Position numbers and translations under genes: made by a program. DNA of 64,000 nucleotides from CAZLHO01 sp964559455 (GTDB taxonomy: Bacteria; Krumholzibacteriota; Krumholzibacteriia; LZORAL124-64-63), in NCBI GenBank assembly GCA_964559455.1, contig CAZLHO010000006.1:24023-88022 (forward strand), written 5' to 3'. The notes under the pieces are model-generated. The model saw only the letters and a program-made list of their open reading frames with translations, did not search any database and was not told the DNA's origin. Shown here piece by piece: positions 8,582 through 16,288 of this stretch. Numbering within the stretch: position 1 is the stretch's first letter; each line of letters opens with the position of its first letter.

Positions 8582-10663
8582 TCAGAAGCCGATGCGGAGG
8601 CCCTGCTGGAGCGTGTTCCGCTCCTGGCCTCCCGCCTCGCTGTAGTCCAGCTCCGAGTACCTGATGTAGAGGTTGCTCCTGGGACTCAGATTGTAGTTCA
8701 GGTTCGCGCTGAATTGCACGGTCCTGACGTTCTCCGCCTCGAGTATGTAGGCCTGCCCGGTCAGGGACGCCTTTGGGATCGGGGTCCAGCTCAACAGATA
8801 ATTCTGCGAGACGTTGTCCTGCCGGTCGTCGACCAGGTTCAGGCTGCCGCGCATGTGGACGGTGCGGCTGAGGCGGAGGTCGCCCGAGAATTCCATGTCG
8901 CGTCGGACCCGGGCTTCTGGCTCGGAGGCGACGTCGGTGCGCCGCACTCCGAAGCCGAGGGTCACGATGAAGGAGGAGGCCAGGGGGCCGCTCAGGCGGC
9001 TGCGGGCGGACCAGGTGTCGGTGACGCCGCCGGCCGCATCCAGGTCGGAACGGACGTAGCCGGCGTCGATGGAGGCCGTGAGCAGCCGCAGGGGGCTGCC
9101 GTCGGCGCCCGCCGAGAGGGAGTGGTAGAGCTGCGTGCGCTCGCCGTCGACCCGCTCTTCGCGGCGCGAGGCCGAGAATCGGGAGGAGAGGGTCGGCAGC
9201 GGGCGGGCGACCACGCCGTAGCTCAGGGAGCGCGAGTCCAGATCCTGGACGGCGCCGCCGGCGCTCTGCCGCGACCAGGTTCCGCCGAGGGAATGCTCAA
9301 CGAACCCGCCCTGGCGCACGTTCAACCGCAACGAGGCGTCGGCGTTCCGGCGACCGTCCGGCAGGCTGCCTCCCTGCTGGTAGAGGTAGGAGCCGCCGCC
9401 CGAGATTTTAACGCGGTCGGAAAGGAGGTAACGGGCGGAGAGATCGGCCAGGTGCATGTCCTCGCTACGCGTCTCGCGACGGACGCCGGGACGGGGCAGG
9501 AAGACCTGGATCTCGGTGACCAGCGCCCGGGCCACCTCGTTGACGCCCCGGCTGACGGCCTTCACGTAGCGTGCGCTCACGGCCTGGAAGGTGATCTCGT
9601 AGCGGCGCTGCGCGGGATTGAAGACGAAGGCGGGGAAGGCCTGCGCCTCGGTCCAGACCTCGTTGTCGGCGGAGACGTAGACGCTCCATTCCAGACCGCT
9701 GCCGGACACCCTGTCGGTGAAGACGTAGACGGCCGCGACCTCCCGGGCGAAGCCGAGGTCCACGCCCAGGTTCCAGTCGGCGCCGGCGCCGCCGAGGTCG
9801 ATCTCCGGCAGGACCGGCGACCCGAGGTCGCCGTCGATCAGGGCGGGAGCCGGGGCCAGCGGATCGCGGTCCGGCGTCGGATCGAGCGCCCGCAGGCCGG
9901 CGGCCGGGATCAGCGTCTCGAGCAGGACGTCGCCGGTCAGCGACTCGTCCGTCATGCTGAAGCGCCGGTAGGTGTAGGTGCCGCCCAGCGACAGGCGGTC
10001 GTCGGCCAGTTCCCTCAGGTCGCCGACGATGCGGGCCCGGTGCTCGGTGCGGTCGCTCTGCAGGCCCGAAACGACGTTCTCCAGCCAGGCCCGGTTCAAC
10101 GAGTAGGACAGCGATGTCCATCCCACGACCTGGTCGACCGAGGCGCGCAGCTGCTCGTTGCGCGTGTTCCGCCCGCCGACGGCGGTGCGGTCGAGGACCT
10201 CGTCCACGGAATAGTCCGCCCGCAGCAGGGGCAGGTCGGATCTCAGGGTCTGCAGCGAGAAGTGGGTGTTGTCCGCGACGAGGGTGCCCGGGGTGTCCGA
10301 GAGTTCGGTCTCCCGCCGACGCCAATCCGCGCCGAAGACGAAGTCCGGGTGGCGCCAGTCCAGTTCGGCGGCGGGCTGGAGCTCCTCGCGGCGGCTGTCC
10401 AGGGTCGGCCCCTGGTCGATGTCGTAGCGGTAATAGCGGAACGTGGCGCGGGCGGTCAGGCGGGGCAGGAAGGCGTGGCGCCAGGCGGCGAAATATTCCT
10501 GGCGAAGGGTGTCCTCTTCCCGGTCGGCCGTCTCGGTCTGGACGGCGGCGATGTCGACGCGGCCGCCGATGTCGGGCGCGGCCGCCGCCGACCCGCCGAG
10601 GAGCAGGAGGATCGGCGCCGCCGTGATCGACAGCCGGGCGAGGCGGTGCAGCGTTGAGGTCAT
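8582..10663 (-). CDS. Outer-membrane beta-barrel protein with discoidin-like insert
   Basis: About 693 residues from ATG 10663 (a GTG at 10678 is an alternative). After a signal peptide the protein is made of alternating amphipathic strands (for example TARATFRYYRYDI, SLSYSLNRAWLENVV) and ends in Phe (GLRIGF), the classic barrel terminus. An insert at roughly residues 280-385 (DWNLGVDLGFAREVAAVYVF ... RRYEITFQAVSARYVKAV) resembles an F5/8 type C (discoidin) jelly roll. Located directly downstream of the OmcS-like gene and upstream of the lipoprotein and cytochromes, it is the natural candidate for the barrel partner of a porin-cytochrome conduit. No MtrB signature is evident. Confidence 0.75.
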   Translation of the reverse strand: MTSTLHRLARLSITAAPILLLLGGSAAAAPDIGGRVDIAAVQTETADREEDTLRQEYFAAWRHAFLPRLTARATFRYYRYDIDQGPTLDSRREELQPAAELDWRHPDFVFGADWRRRETELSDTPGTLVADNTHFSLQTLRSDLPLLRADYSVDEVLDRTAVGGRNTRNEQLRASVDQVVGWTSLSYSLNRAWLENVVSGLQSDRTEHRARIVGDLRELADDRLSLGGTYTYRRFSMTDESLTGDVLLETLIPAAGLRALDPTPDRDPLAPAPALIDGDLGSPVLPEIDLGGAGADWNLGVDLGFAREVAAVYVFTDRVSGSGLEWSVYVSADNEVWTEAQAFPAFVFNPAQRRYEITFQAVSARYVKAVSRGVNEVARALVTEIQVFLPRPGVRRETRSEDMHLADLSARYLLSDRVKISGGGSYLYQQGGSLPDGRRNADASLRLNVRQGGFVEHSLGGTWSRQSAGGAVQDLDSRSLSYGVVARPLPTLSSRFSASRREERVDGERTQLYHSLSAGADGSPLRLLTASIDAGYVRSDLDAAGGVTDTWSARSRLSGPLASSFIVTLGFGVRRTDVASEPEARVRRDMEFSGDLRLSRTVHMRGSLNLVDDRQDNVSQNYLLSWTPIPKASLTGQAYILEAENVRTVQFSANLNYNLSPRSNLYIRYSELDYSEAGGQERNTLQQGLRIGF

Positions 10664-10688
10664 CGGGATTCGATCCACCCTTGAATGA

Positions 10689-10714
10689 CGCCCGGGCCAA
10701 CGTCGGCCCGGGCG
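10689..10714. terminator. 10-bp GC hairpin between OmcS-like gene and barrel gene
   Basis: Perfect 10-bp stem (10689-10698 with 10705-10714) and 6-base loop, located just after the hexahaem cytochrome stop on the minus strand. It has no strong T-run, so it may act as a partial terminator or mRNA-stabilising element that lowers expression of the downstream barrel relative to the abundant filament protein. A smaller AGACC/GGTCT hairpin follows at about 10726-10742. Confidence 0.5.
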
Positions 10715-10755
10715 CCATCCATTCTAGACCATATAGCGGTCTCGATGCCACCGAA

Positions 10756-11844
10756 CTACGGAACGACGACGACCTCGATGTGGTCGAACTCGTCCTTGTT
10801 GTGGCACTTGTTGCACAGCGAACGCTGGTTGGTGCTGTTGTACGGATCCGGAATCTCGTAGGAGCCGGACTCGTCGCCGTCCTCGTGCAGCAGCGTCACG
10901 CTGAAGTCCCACCGGCCGGCGTCCGGCGCCGAGGAGGCGTGGGCGCGGTGGCAGGAGATGCAGGAGACCTGGGCCGAGCCAGCGGGCGGGCCGCTGACCT
11001 GGTCGGTCGTGTTGTCGGGATGCTCGAAGGGAACCGCGGCCAGGTACGAGTCGTCCACGGTGGCGCCGCTCTGGTCCTCGGTGCCGTTGTAGCGGTTGTA
11101 GATCCCCTGGATGGTACCGCCCATGGCGCGGCCCGAGGGATGGATCAACGCTCCGCTGTTGTGGAAGTTGCCGTGGCAGTTCGCGCACCAGGCGCTCATC
11201 CCGCTCTTGTAGGCGGTGTGGTTGCTGTTGGACTCGAAGCCGCCGGACCACGGGAAGATCGAAAGGCCCTCCGCGTCGGGGGCCGCGTTCGCGAACACGG
11301 CGACGCCGTCCTGGACGACCCGGTTGGCGCCGTACAGGAAGCGGAAGTCCGTGGTGCCGTGCGGGTCGTGGCAGCTGGTGCAGCCGAGATCCGCGGCCGC
11401 GAAGCCGCCGCCGGGAGCCGTGCTCAGCGTGGCGTCCGGATACAGGCCGTAACCGGGGGCGTTCAGGTTGTGGCCCGCGGCGTCGCCGTCGATCCAGTTC
11501 TCGACCAGGTGGCCGTCGTGGCCGTCGTTCAGGTTGTCCTCCAGCAGGAAGACGAAGTTGCCCGCGCCCTTCAGGCCCGGAGGCGCCATGGGATCGGGAT
11601 CGGTGATCGGGAAGGGCTGGTCGAGGTGATCGTGGCAGCCGATGCAGACCTCGCTGGGCGTGGCCTCGTTAAGCAGCCAGCTGTTCGGGCCGAAGTCGGG
11701 ACCGATCTGGTCGACCGTGACGCCGTCCTGGCTGTTGTGCATGGTGTGGCAGCCGCTGCAGTTGGCGACGCCGCCATCGTGGAACGCATAGGCCGGGAAG
11801 GCCAGCAGGCCGAGGCCGAGCGCGAGAAGGATGATCTTCCTCAT
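10756..11844 (-). CDS. omcS-like: OmcS-like hexahaem cytochrome (putative nanowire subunit)
   Basis: 362 residues: signal peptide MRKIILLALGLGLLAFPAYA, then a mature protein with six CXXCH motifs (CSGCH, CIGCH, CTSCH, CANCH, CISCH, CNKCH). Recalled OmcS landmarks occur in the same order: FHxGGVAxCxGCHTMHNS at the mature N-terminus, GHN...TTAPGG-type segment before CxSCHDPHG, GMSxWCANCH followed by HNS and HPxG, APFE-like VPFEHP, CxSCHRAHAS, and terminal QRxLCNKCHxKD. His16 of the mature chain (in CHTMH), which in OmcS filaments ligates a haem of the neighbouring subunit, is present. Mature length is shorter than OmcS (about 342 versus about 407). Strong RBS GGAGG precedes ATG. Likely polymerises outside the cell. 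Confidence 0.9.
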   Translation of the reverse strand: MRKIILLALGLGLLAFPAYAFHDGGVANCSGCHTMHNSQDGVTVDQIGPDFGPNSWLLNEATPSEVCIGCHDHLDQPFPITDPDPMAPPGLKGAGNFVFLLEDNLNDGHDGHLVENWIDGDAAGHNLNAPGYGLYPDATLSTAPGGGFAAADLGCTSCHDPHGTTDFRFLYGANRVVQDGVAVFANAAPDAEGLSIFPWSGGFESNSNHTAYKSGMSAWCANCHGNFHNSGALIHPSGRAMGGTIQGIYNRYNGTEDQSGATVDDSYLAAVPFEHPDNTTDQVSGPPAGSAQVSCISCHRAHASSAPDAGRWDFSVTLLHEDGDESGSYEIPDPYNSTNQRSLCNKCHNKDEFDHIEVVVVP

Positions 11845-11953
11845 TCCGTTACCTCCACGTACGGAAAGAGCGCAAAACGAACGGACGGATTGAGAGTCGG
11901 AAAACCTGAAATGCAGACGGGGGTCCCTCCTTCACGTTGTTGGTAGATGTCTC

Positions 11954-11972
11954 GTGACGCACGTCGCATCAC
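11954..11972. promoter_or_regulatory. Inverted repeat upstream of the OmcS-like gene
   Basis: GTGACGC-ACGTC-GCATCAC: 7-base arms (one G-T wobble) with a 5-base spacer in the 131-base gap before the OmcS-like gene. It could be an operator. It does not fit the CRP or FNR half-site spacing. Apart from this and the RBS I see nothing defined in 11845-11975. Confidence 0.3.
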
Positions 11973-11975
11973 CTT

Positions 11976-13028
11976 TCAGGAACGCGAGCCGGGTCCGGCG
12001 TCGTGGATCCGGATCCTGATGGATTCCGGGATCCGGCAGACCTGCACGCGGCTCTTGAAGACCTGGCCGACGTAGATCCTGCCGTCGCCGTCGACGGCGA
12101 GCAGGCCGGGATAATAGAACCAGCCGGGCGCGGCGCCCTTGCCGCCGAACTCGCCGGCGAAGCGGCCGTCGGGGCGGTAGCAGAGGACCGCGAAGCGGTT
12201 CTTGTCCAGGACGAGCACCGTTCCGTCCGGGGCCACCTCGGCGGCGATCGGGAAGGCCAGCTGACCCACCTTCCCGCCGGGATAGCCGAACGAGCGCAGG
12301 TGCTCGCCGTCGAGATCGAAGACCCGGACCGTGCCCAGCGTCGGGATGGGCACGTAGACCAGGTCGTCGTGCACGCTGATCTTGCCGATGCCTTGTCCGT
12401 AGACCTCTTCGGGGTCCAGGGAGTCCAGCACCGGAAAGCGCTTCAGCAGGGAGCCGTCGCGGCCGTGGACCTCGACGGCACGCGTGGCGTGCTCCGAAAC
12501 GACGACGCGGCCGCCGGAGGCGACCGCGACGCTGCGGTAGTCGGCAGGCAGTGCGCCGCCGTGATGTTCCAGGTTCACGAGGCCCAGGAACATGCCGTCG
12601 AAATCGCAGCGCACCAGTTCCCGCCGGTTGCCGACGTTGGCCAGGATGAGGATGGTGCCCTCGGGTTCGACGGTGAGGTCGGTGGGGGTCGAAAAACGGT
12701 CGCCGCCGGAGAAGGAGAAACGGAAGGCGCCGCTCTTGTCGAAGATAAGGATCCGGTTGCGGCCCATGTCGGCCACCAGGATCTCGCCGGTGAGGGGATC
12801 GTGGTGGATGGCGGCCGGCCGGCCGAAGTCATCGTTGACTCCGGGAGGGGAGAGAAGATGCGAGAAATCGGAAGGGACGGCCAGGGGACCGCCGCGGTTT
12901 CCGGCGTTGTCGCTTGCAGGAGCGCTGGAGCAACAGGCAACGACCACGAACAACAGGAAGCCGCCCCCCATGAGGAGACGACGTCGGTAGTCGCGGCCGT
13001 GGCGCTGTTTTGTCGTTGTCGGGCTCAT
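11976..13028 (-). CDS. Secreted NHL-repeat six-bladed propeller protein
   Basis: 350 residues with an Arg-rich N-terminus and a hydrophobic segment (LLMGGGFLLFVVVACCSS), so either a signal anchor or a lipoprotein at CC. The remainder is a run of NHL-type blades with recurring motifs: PAAIHHDPLTGEILVADMGRN, PTDLTVEPEGTILILANVG, GQLAFPIAAEVAPDGTVLVL, GWFYYPGLLAVDGDGRIYV. It is the first gene of the minus-strand cytochrome set, 131 bases before the OmcS-like gene. NHL proteins are, as I recall, also found beside omcS in Geobacter. Likely a periplasmic or surface scaffold; ligand unknown. Confidence 0.82.
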   Translation of the reverse strand: MSPTTTKQRHGRDYRRRLLMGGGFLLFVVVACCSSAPASDNAGNRGGPLAVPSDFSHLLSPPGVNDDFGRPAAIHHDPLTGEILVADMGRNRILIFDKSGAFRFSFSGGDRFSTPTDLTVEPEGTILILANVGNRRELVRCDFDGMFLGLVNLEHHGGALPADYRSVAVASGGRVVVSEHATRAVEVHGRDGSLLKRFPVLDSLDPEEVYGQGIGKISVHDDLVYVPIPTLGTVRVFDLDGEHLRSFGYPGGKVGQLAFPIAAEVAPDGTVLVLDKNRFAVLCYRPDGRFAGEFGGKGAAPGWFYYPGLLAVDGDGRIYVGQVFKSRVQVCRIPESIRIRIHDAGPGSRS

Positions 13029-13220
13029 TGCTAAAAGGGCAATCCTCGGAAATCATGTTGGATGTTTCACAGCTCGACATAAAACCTACACCACCGACGG
13101 GTGTTTTTTCAAGGGGTTCATGACAATTCGCTGACATTTTTTTGTTTTATCATGAGGTCGATTTTCATTCCCGATTCGCGGGTTCGATACCAGTCGGTAT
13201 GTTAATTAACGAAAAGACAA
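13029..13220. promoter_or_regulatory. A/T-rich region upstream of the cytochrome operon, with palindrome
   Basis: The longest A/T-rich intergenic stretch in the left part of the window, upstream of the NHL gene and so the likely main promoter region of the cytochrome set. It contains ATACC-AGTC-GGTAT at 13187-13200 (5-base arms, resembling TetR-family operators) and CCCG-ATTCG-CGGG at 13170-13182. A precise promoter cannot be fixed by eye. Confidence 0.35.
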
Positions 13221-13246
13221 CGCCCTGGACCATGAGGCCCAGGGCG
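13221..13246 (-). terminator. Intrinsic terminator of hemL
   Basis: Stem CGCCCTGG/CCAGGGCG (13221-13228 with 13239-13246). On the minus strand it is followed by a T-rich run (TTGTCTTTTCG), as expected for termination of the hemCDBL transcript. Confidence 0.7.
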
Positions 13247-13281
13247 CGGAGGAGGCATATCAAAGAGTCCGGATCTCTTGT

Positions 13282-14577
13282 TTAATCGTTCACGAGATTC
13301 CCCATCGCCTTGCCCGCGGCCGCCACGGTGCGCGCGATGTCCTCGTCGCCGTGGGCCGCCGAGACGAAGCCGACCTCGTAGCCCGAGGGGGCCAGGTAGA
13401 CGCCCTCGTCGATCATCATCCTGTGGAAGCGGCCGTAGGTCGCCATCGCTCCCCCGTCGACCGCGTCGAAGCGGCGCGGCGCGTCGGCCTGGAAGGCGGT
13501 CCAGAAGATCGAGCCGACGCGGACCACCGTGGCGGTGACGCCGGCGGCAGCGGCCGCGGCGCGCAGGCCGGCCTCCAGGGTCGCGCCCTTGCGTTCCAGT
13601 TCCTCGTAGAAGCCGGGGCGGCCGGTCTTCTCGAGCGTGGCCAGGCCGGCGGCCATGGCCACGGGGTTGCCGCTGAGGGTGCCCGCCTGGTAGACGGGGC
13701 CGTTGGGCGAGACGTGATCCATCAGCGACCGCGAGGCCGCGTAGGCGCCCACGGGCATGCCGCCGCCGATGATCTTGCCGTAGGTCGCGATGTCGGGCGT
13801 GATGCCGTAGAGCATCGCGGCGCCGCCCGGCCCCACGCGGAACCCGTTGATCACCTCGTCGAAGATCAGCAGGGCGCCGTGCTTCGCGGTCAGCTCGCGG
13901 CACTTCTTCAGGAACTCGGGCCGCTGCACGAGCAGGCCGGAGTTGGCGGGGATCGGCTCGATGATCAGGGCGGCCGTCTTGTCGCCGTGCTCGGCGAAGA
14001 AGGCCTCCAGCGCCGCGTCGTCGTCCAGGGGCAGCACGGCCGTATGCTTCGTGAAGTCGGCCGGCACGCCGCCGCTGCTGGGGGTGCCGAAAGTGGCCAG
14101 GCCGCTGCCGGCCTGCACCAGCAGGCTGTCGACGTGGCCGTGGTAGCAGCCGTCGAACTTCAGGACCAGGTCGCGGCCGGTGACGCCGCGCGCCAGGCGG
14201 ATGGCGCTCATCACGGCCTCGGTGCCCGAGCTGACGAAGCGCACCTGGTCGAAGAGGGGCAGCCGGGCCAGGAAGGCCTCGGCCAGCAGCACCTCACGGC
14301 GGCTGGGTGCGCCGAAGCTGGCGCCCTCGCGCACGGCCTCTTCGATCGCCGCGCGCACCTCGGGGTCGTCGTGGCCCAGGATCATCGGACCCCAGCTCTG
14401 GCAGTAGTCGATGAAGCTGCGCCCGTCCTCGTCGACGAAGCGGCCGCCCGAGGCCTTCGCGAAGAAGACGGGGTCGCCGGGCACCGAGCGGAAGGCCCGC
14501 ACCGGACTGTTCACTCCGCCGGGCAAAACCTTTCGGGCCCGTTCCCACCAGCCGGCGTTTCCCGGACGTTCGCTCAT
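13282..14577 (-). CDS. hemL: Glutamate-1-semialdehyde 2,1-aminomutase
   Basis: PLP enzyme making 5-aminolevulinate from glutamate-1-semialdehyde, cytoplasmic C5 haem pathway. 431 residues, the normal family length. Seen: LPGGVNSPVRAF at the N-terminus, SSGTEAVMSAIRLAR, DGCYHGHVDSLL, FDEVINGFRVG and the PLP-lysine motif ATYGKIIGGGMPVGA. ATG 14577 overlaps the hemB stop (ATGA). Last gene of a hemC-hemD-hemB-hemL operon, closed by the terminator at 13221. Adjacent to the multihaem cytochrome locus, whose haem demand it would help meet. Confidence 0.97.
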   Translation of the reverse strand: MSERPGNAGWWERARKVLPGGVNSPVRAFRSVPGDPVFFAKASGGRFVDEDGRSFIDYCQSWGPMILGHDDPEVRAAIEEAVREGASFGAPSRREVLLAEAFLARLPLFDQVRFVSSGTEAVMSAIRLARGVTGRDLVLKFDGCYHGHVDSLLVQAGSGLATFGTPSSGGVPADFTKHTAVLPLDDDAALEAFFAEHGDKTAALIIEPIPANSGLLVQRPEFLKKCRELTAKHGALLIFDEVINGFRVGPGGAAMLYGITPDIATYGKIIGGGMPVGAYAASRSLMDHVSPNGPVYQAGTLSGNPVAMAAGLATLEKTGRPGFYEELERKGATLEAGLRAAAAAAGVTATVVRVGSIFWTAFQADAPRRFDAVDGGAMATYGRFHRMMIDEGVYLAPSGYEVGFVSAAHGDEDIARTVAAAGKAMGNLVND

Positions 14578-15554
14578 CGGATCCATCCCTTCCGCAGGGC
14601 CTCGCGGCCGTGATAGGTGATGATCAGGTCGGCGCCGGCGCGGCGCATCGAGAGCAGGTTCTCGAGGACCAGGGCCTGCTCGTCTCCGTAGCCGGCGGCC
14701 GCCGACGCCTTCACCATCGAATACTCGCCGCTGACGTTGTAGACGCAGACCGGGCGCAGGGTCTCCTCGCGCAGCCGGGCGACGACGTCGAGGTAGGCCA
14801 GCGCGGGCTTGACCATGACCATGTCCGCGCCCTCGTCGATGTCCAGCAGGGCCTCGAGCAGGGCCTCGCGCCCGTTGCGGAAGTCCATCTGGTAGGTCTT
14901 GCGGTCGCCCTGCGGCGCGCTGTCGCAGGCGTCGCGGAAGGGGCCGTAGTAGGCGCTGGCGAACTTCGACGAGTAGGCCAGGATCGAGACGTCCTCGAAG
15001 CCCTCCTCGTCCAGGGCGTCGCGGATGCCGATCACCCGGCCGTCCATCATGTCGCTGGGGCTGACGATGTTCGCGCCGCAGCGGGCGTGCAGCACGGCCA
15101 TGCGCGCCAGCTGATCGACGCTGGGGTCGTTGACGACCTTGCCGTCCTCCAGGAAGCCGCAGTGCCCGTGGGTGGTGTAGGCGCAGAGGCAGACGTCGGT
15201 GATCAGGATGACGTCGTCGCCGAACTCCTTGCGCAGGGCGCGCAGAGCCTGGGCGATCACGGTGTCCTCGTTCACGGCGTCGTCGCCGTGGGGGGTCTTG
15301 GCGTCCTCGGCGGGCACGCCGAAGAAGAGGTGCGACTTCAGGCCCAGCTCGAGGTCGGCGCCGACCTCGGCCACGAGCTTGTCCACCGAGACGTGCCCGA
15401 CCCCGGGCATGCTGGGGATCTCCTCCTCGACGCCCTTGCCCGGCACCACGAAGTGCGGGGTGATCAGGTGGCGGGGGTGGACCTCGGTCTCGGCGACGAG
15501 CTCGCGCATCAGCGGCGTCGTGCGCAGGCGGCGGGGGCGTTGGGTCAGTCTCAT
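14574..15554 (-). CDS. hemB: Delta-aminolevulinic acid dehydratase (porphobilinogen synthase)
   Basis: Condenses two 5-aminolevulinate molecules to porphobilinogen. 326 residues. Seen: DVCLCAYTTHGHCG, the Cys triad of the zinc-dependent class; YSSKFASAYYGPFRDA with one active-site Lys; MVMVKPALAYLD with the Schiff-base Lys; and YNVSGEYSMVKA. ATG at 15554 overlaps the hemD stop by four bases and its own stop overlaps the hemL start. Part of hemCDBL. Confidence 0.97.
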   Translation of the reverse strand: MRLTQRPRRLRTTPLMRELVAETEVHPRHLITPHFVVPGKGVEEEIPSMPGVGHVSVDKLVAEVGADLELGLKSHLFFGVPAEDAKTPHGDDAVNEDTVIAQALRALRKEFGDDVILITDVCLCAYTTHGHCGFLEDGKVVNDPSVDQLARMAVLHARCGANIVSPSDMMDGRVIGIRDALDEEGFEDVSILAYSSKFASAYYGPFRDACDSAPQGDRKTYQMDFRNGREALLEALLDIDEGADMVMVKPALAYLDVVARLREETLRPVCVYNVSGEYSMVKASAAAGYGDEQALVLENLLSMRRAGADLIITYHGREALRKGWIR

Positions 15555-16288
15555 GGGGCACGCTCCGGAGTGTTTGGGGATGCGTCCAGGTCCAGGCCGA
15601 CGGCGCGGCACAGTGATTCCAGGTCGGGCCGCTCGGCGACGGCCGGATCGAGTCCGGCGTCGCGGGCGGCGGCGGCGGTGGTCTCGCCGATGGCGACGCA
15701 GTCCGGCGCGGCGACGGGCCAGGCGCCGCGGAAGGCCGACACGGTCGAGGGGCTGGCGAAGACCACGACGTCGCCGGGCAGGAAAGGGTCGGCCGGCAGC
15801 TCGGCGGGGGGCACCGGCAGGGTCGCGTACAGGGGGAGGTCGCGCACGGTGAAGCCGGCGTCGGCCAGGATGTCGACGGGCTCGCGCATGCGCCGGGCGG
15901 CGCCGGGCAGCAGCACGCGGGCCGGCGGGGCGACGCGGGCGAGGAATGCGCGCGCCAGCTCCACGCCGTCGCGGGCGTCGACGCCCAGGTCGTCGTGGCC
16001 GCCGCGGGACTCGAGCTCGGCGCGGGTGCCGGGCCCCAGGACGCCCAGGCGCGCGCCGGCCGAGGGCAGTTCCGCGGCCAGGGGACCGTCGTAGAAGGCG
16101 CTCACGGCCTGCGGCGAGGTGAAGAGGATCCAGTCCCAGTCGGCCAGGCGGAAGTCGGCGGGCGGCGCGACGGCCTCGTGGCGGATCAGCGGCGGCAGCA
16201 GTGGCGGCACGCCGGCGGCCTCCGGACGGAGGCGCCAGGGCTCGTTGCGCCCGGATACGCGCGTGAGCACGATGCGCCGCGGAGTCAC
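15551..16288 (-). CDS. hemD: Uroporphyrinogen-III synthase
   Basis: Cyclises hydroxymethylbilane with inversion of ring D. 245 residues from GTG 16288, which overlaps the hemC stop (GTGA); overlap at the other end with hemB. HemD sequences are poorly conserved, but the start RRIVLTR, DWILFTSPQAVSAF, GPGTRAELESRG, FASPSTVSAF and CVAIGETTAAAARDAGL follow the usual two-domain layout. Position between hemC and hemB strongly supports the call. Confidence 0.92.
   Translation of the reverse strand: MTPRRIVLTRVSGRNEPWRLRPEAAGVPPLLPPLIRHEAVAPPADFRLADWDWILFTSPQAVSAFYDGPLAAELPSAGARLGVLGPGTRAELESRGGHDDLGVDARDGVELARAFLARVAPPARVLLPGAARRMREPVDILADAGFTVRDLPLYATLPVPPAELPADPFLPGDVVVFASPSTVSAFRGAWPVAAPDCVAIGETTAAAARDAGLDPAVAERPDLESLCRAVGLDLDASPNTPERAP

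Noticed and set aside
13181..13200. tRNA-like TTCGA sequence (GGGTTCGATACC)
   Set aside because: The flanking bases cannot form a 5-bp T-stem and no acceptor or anticodon arms are found nearby.
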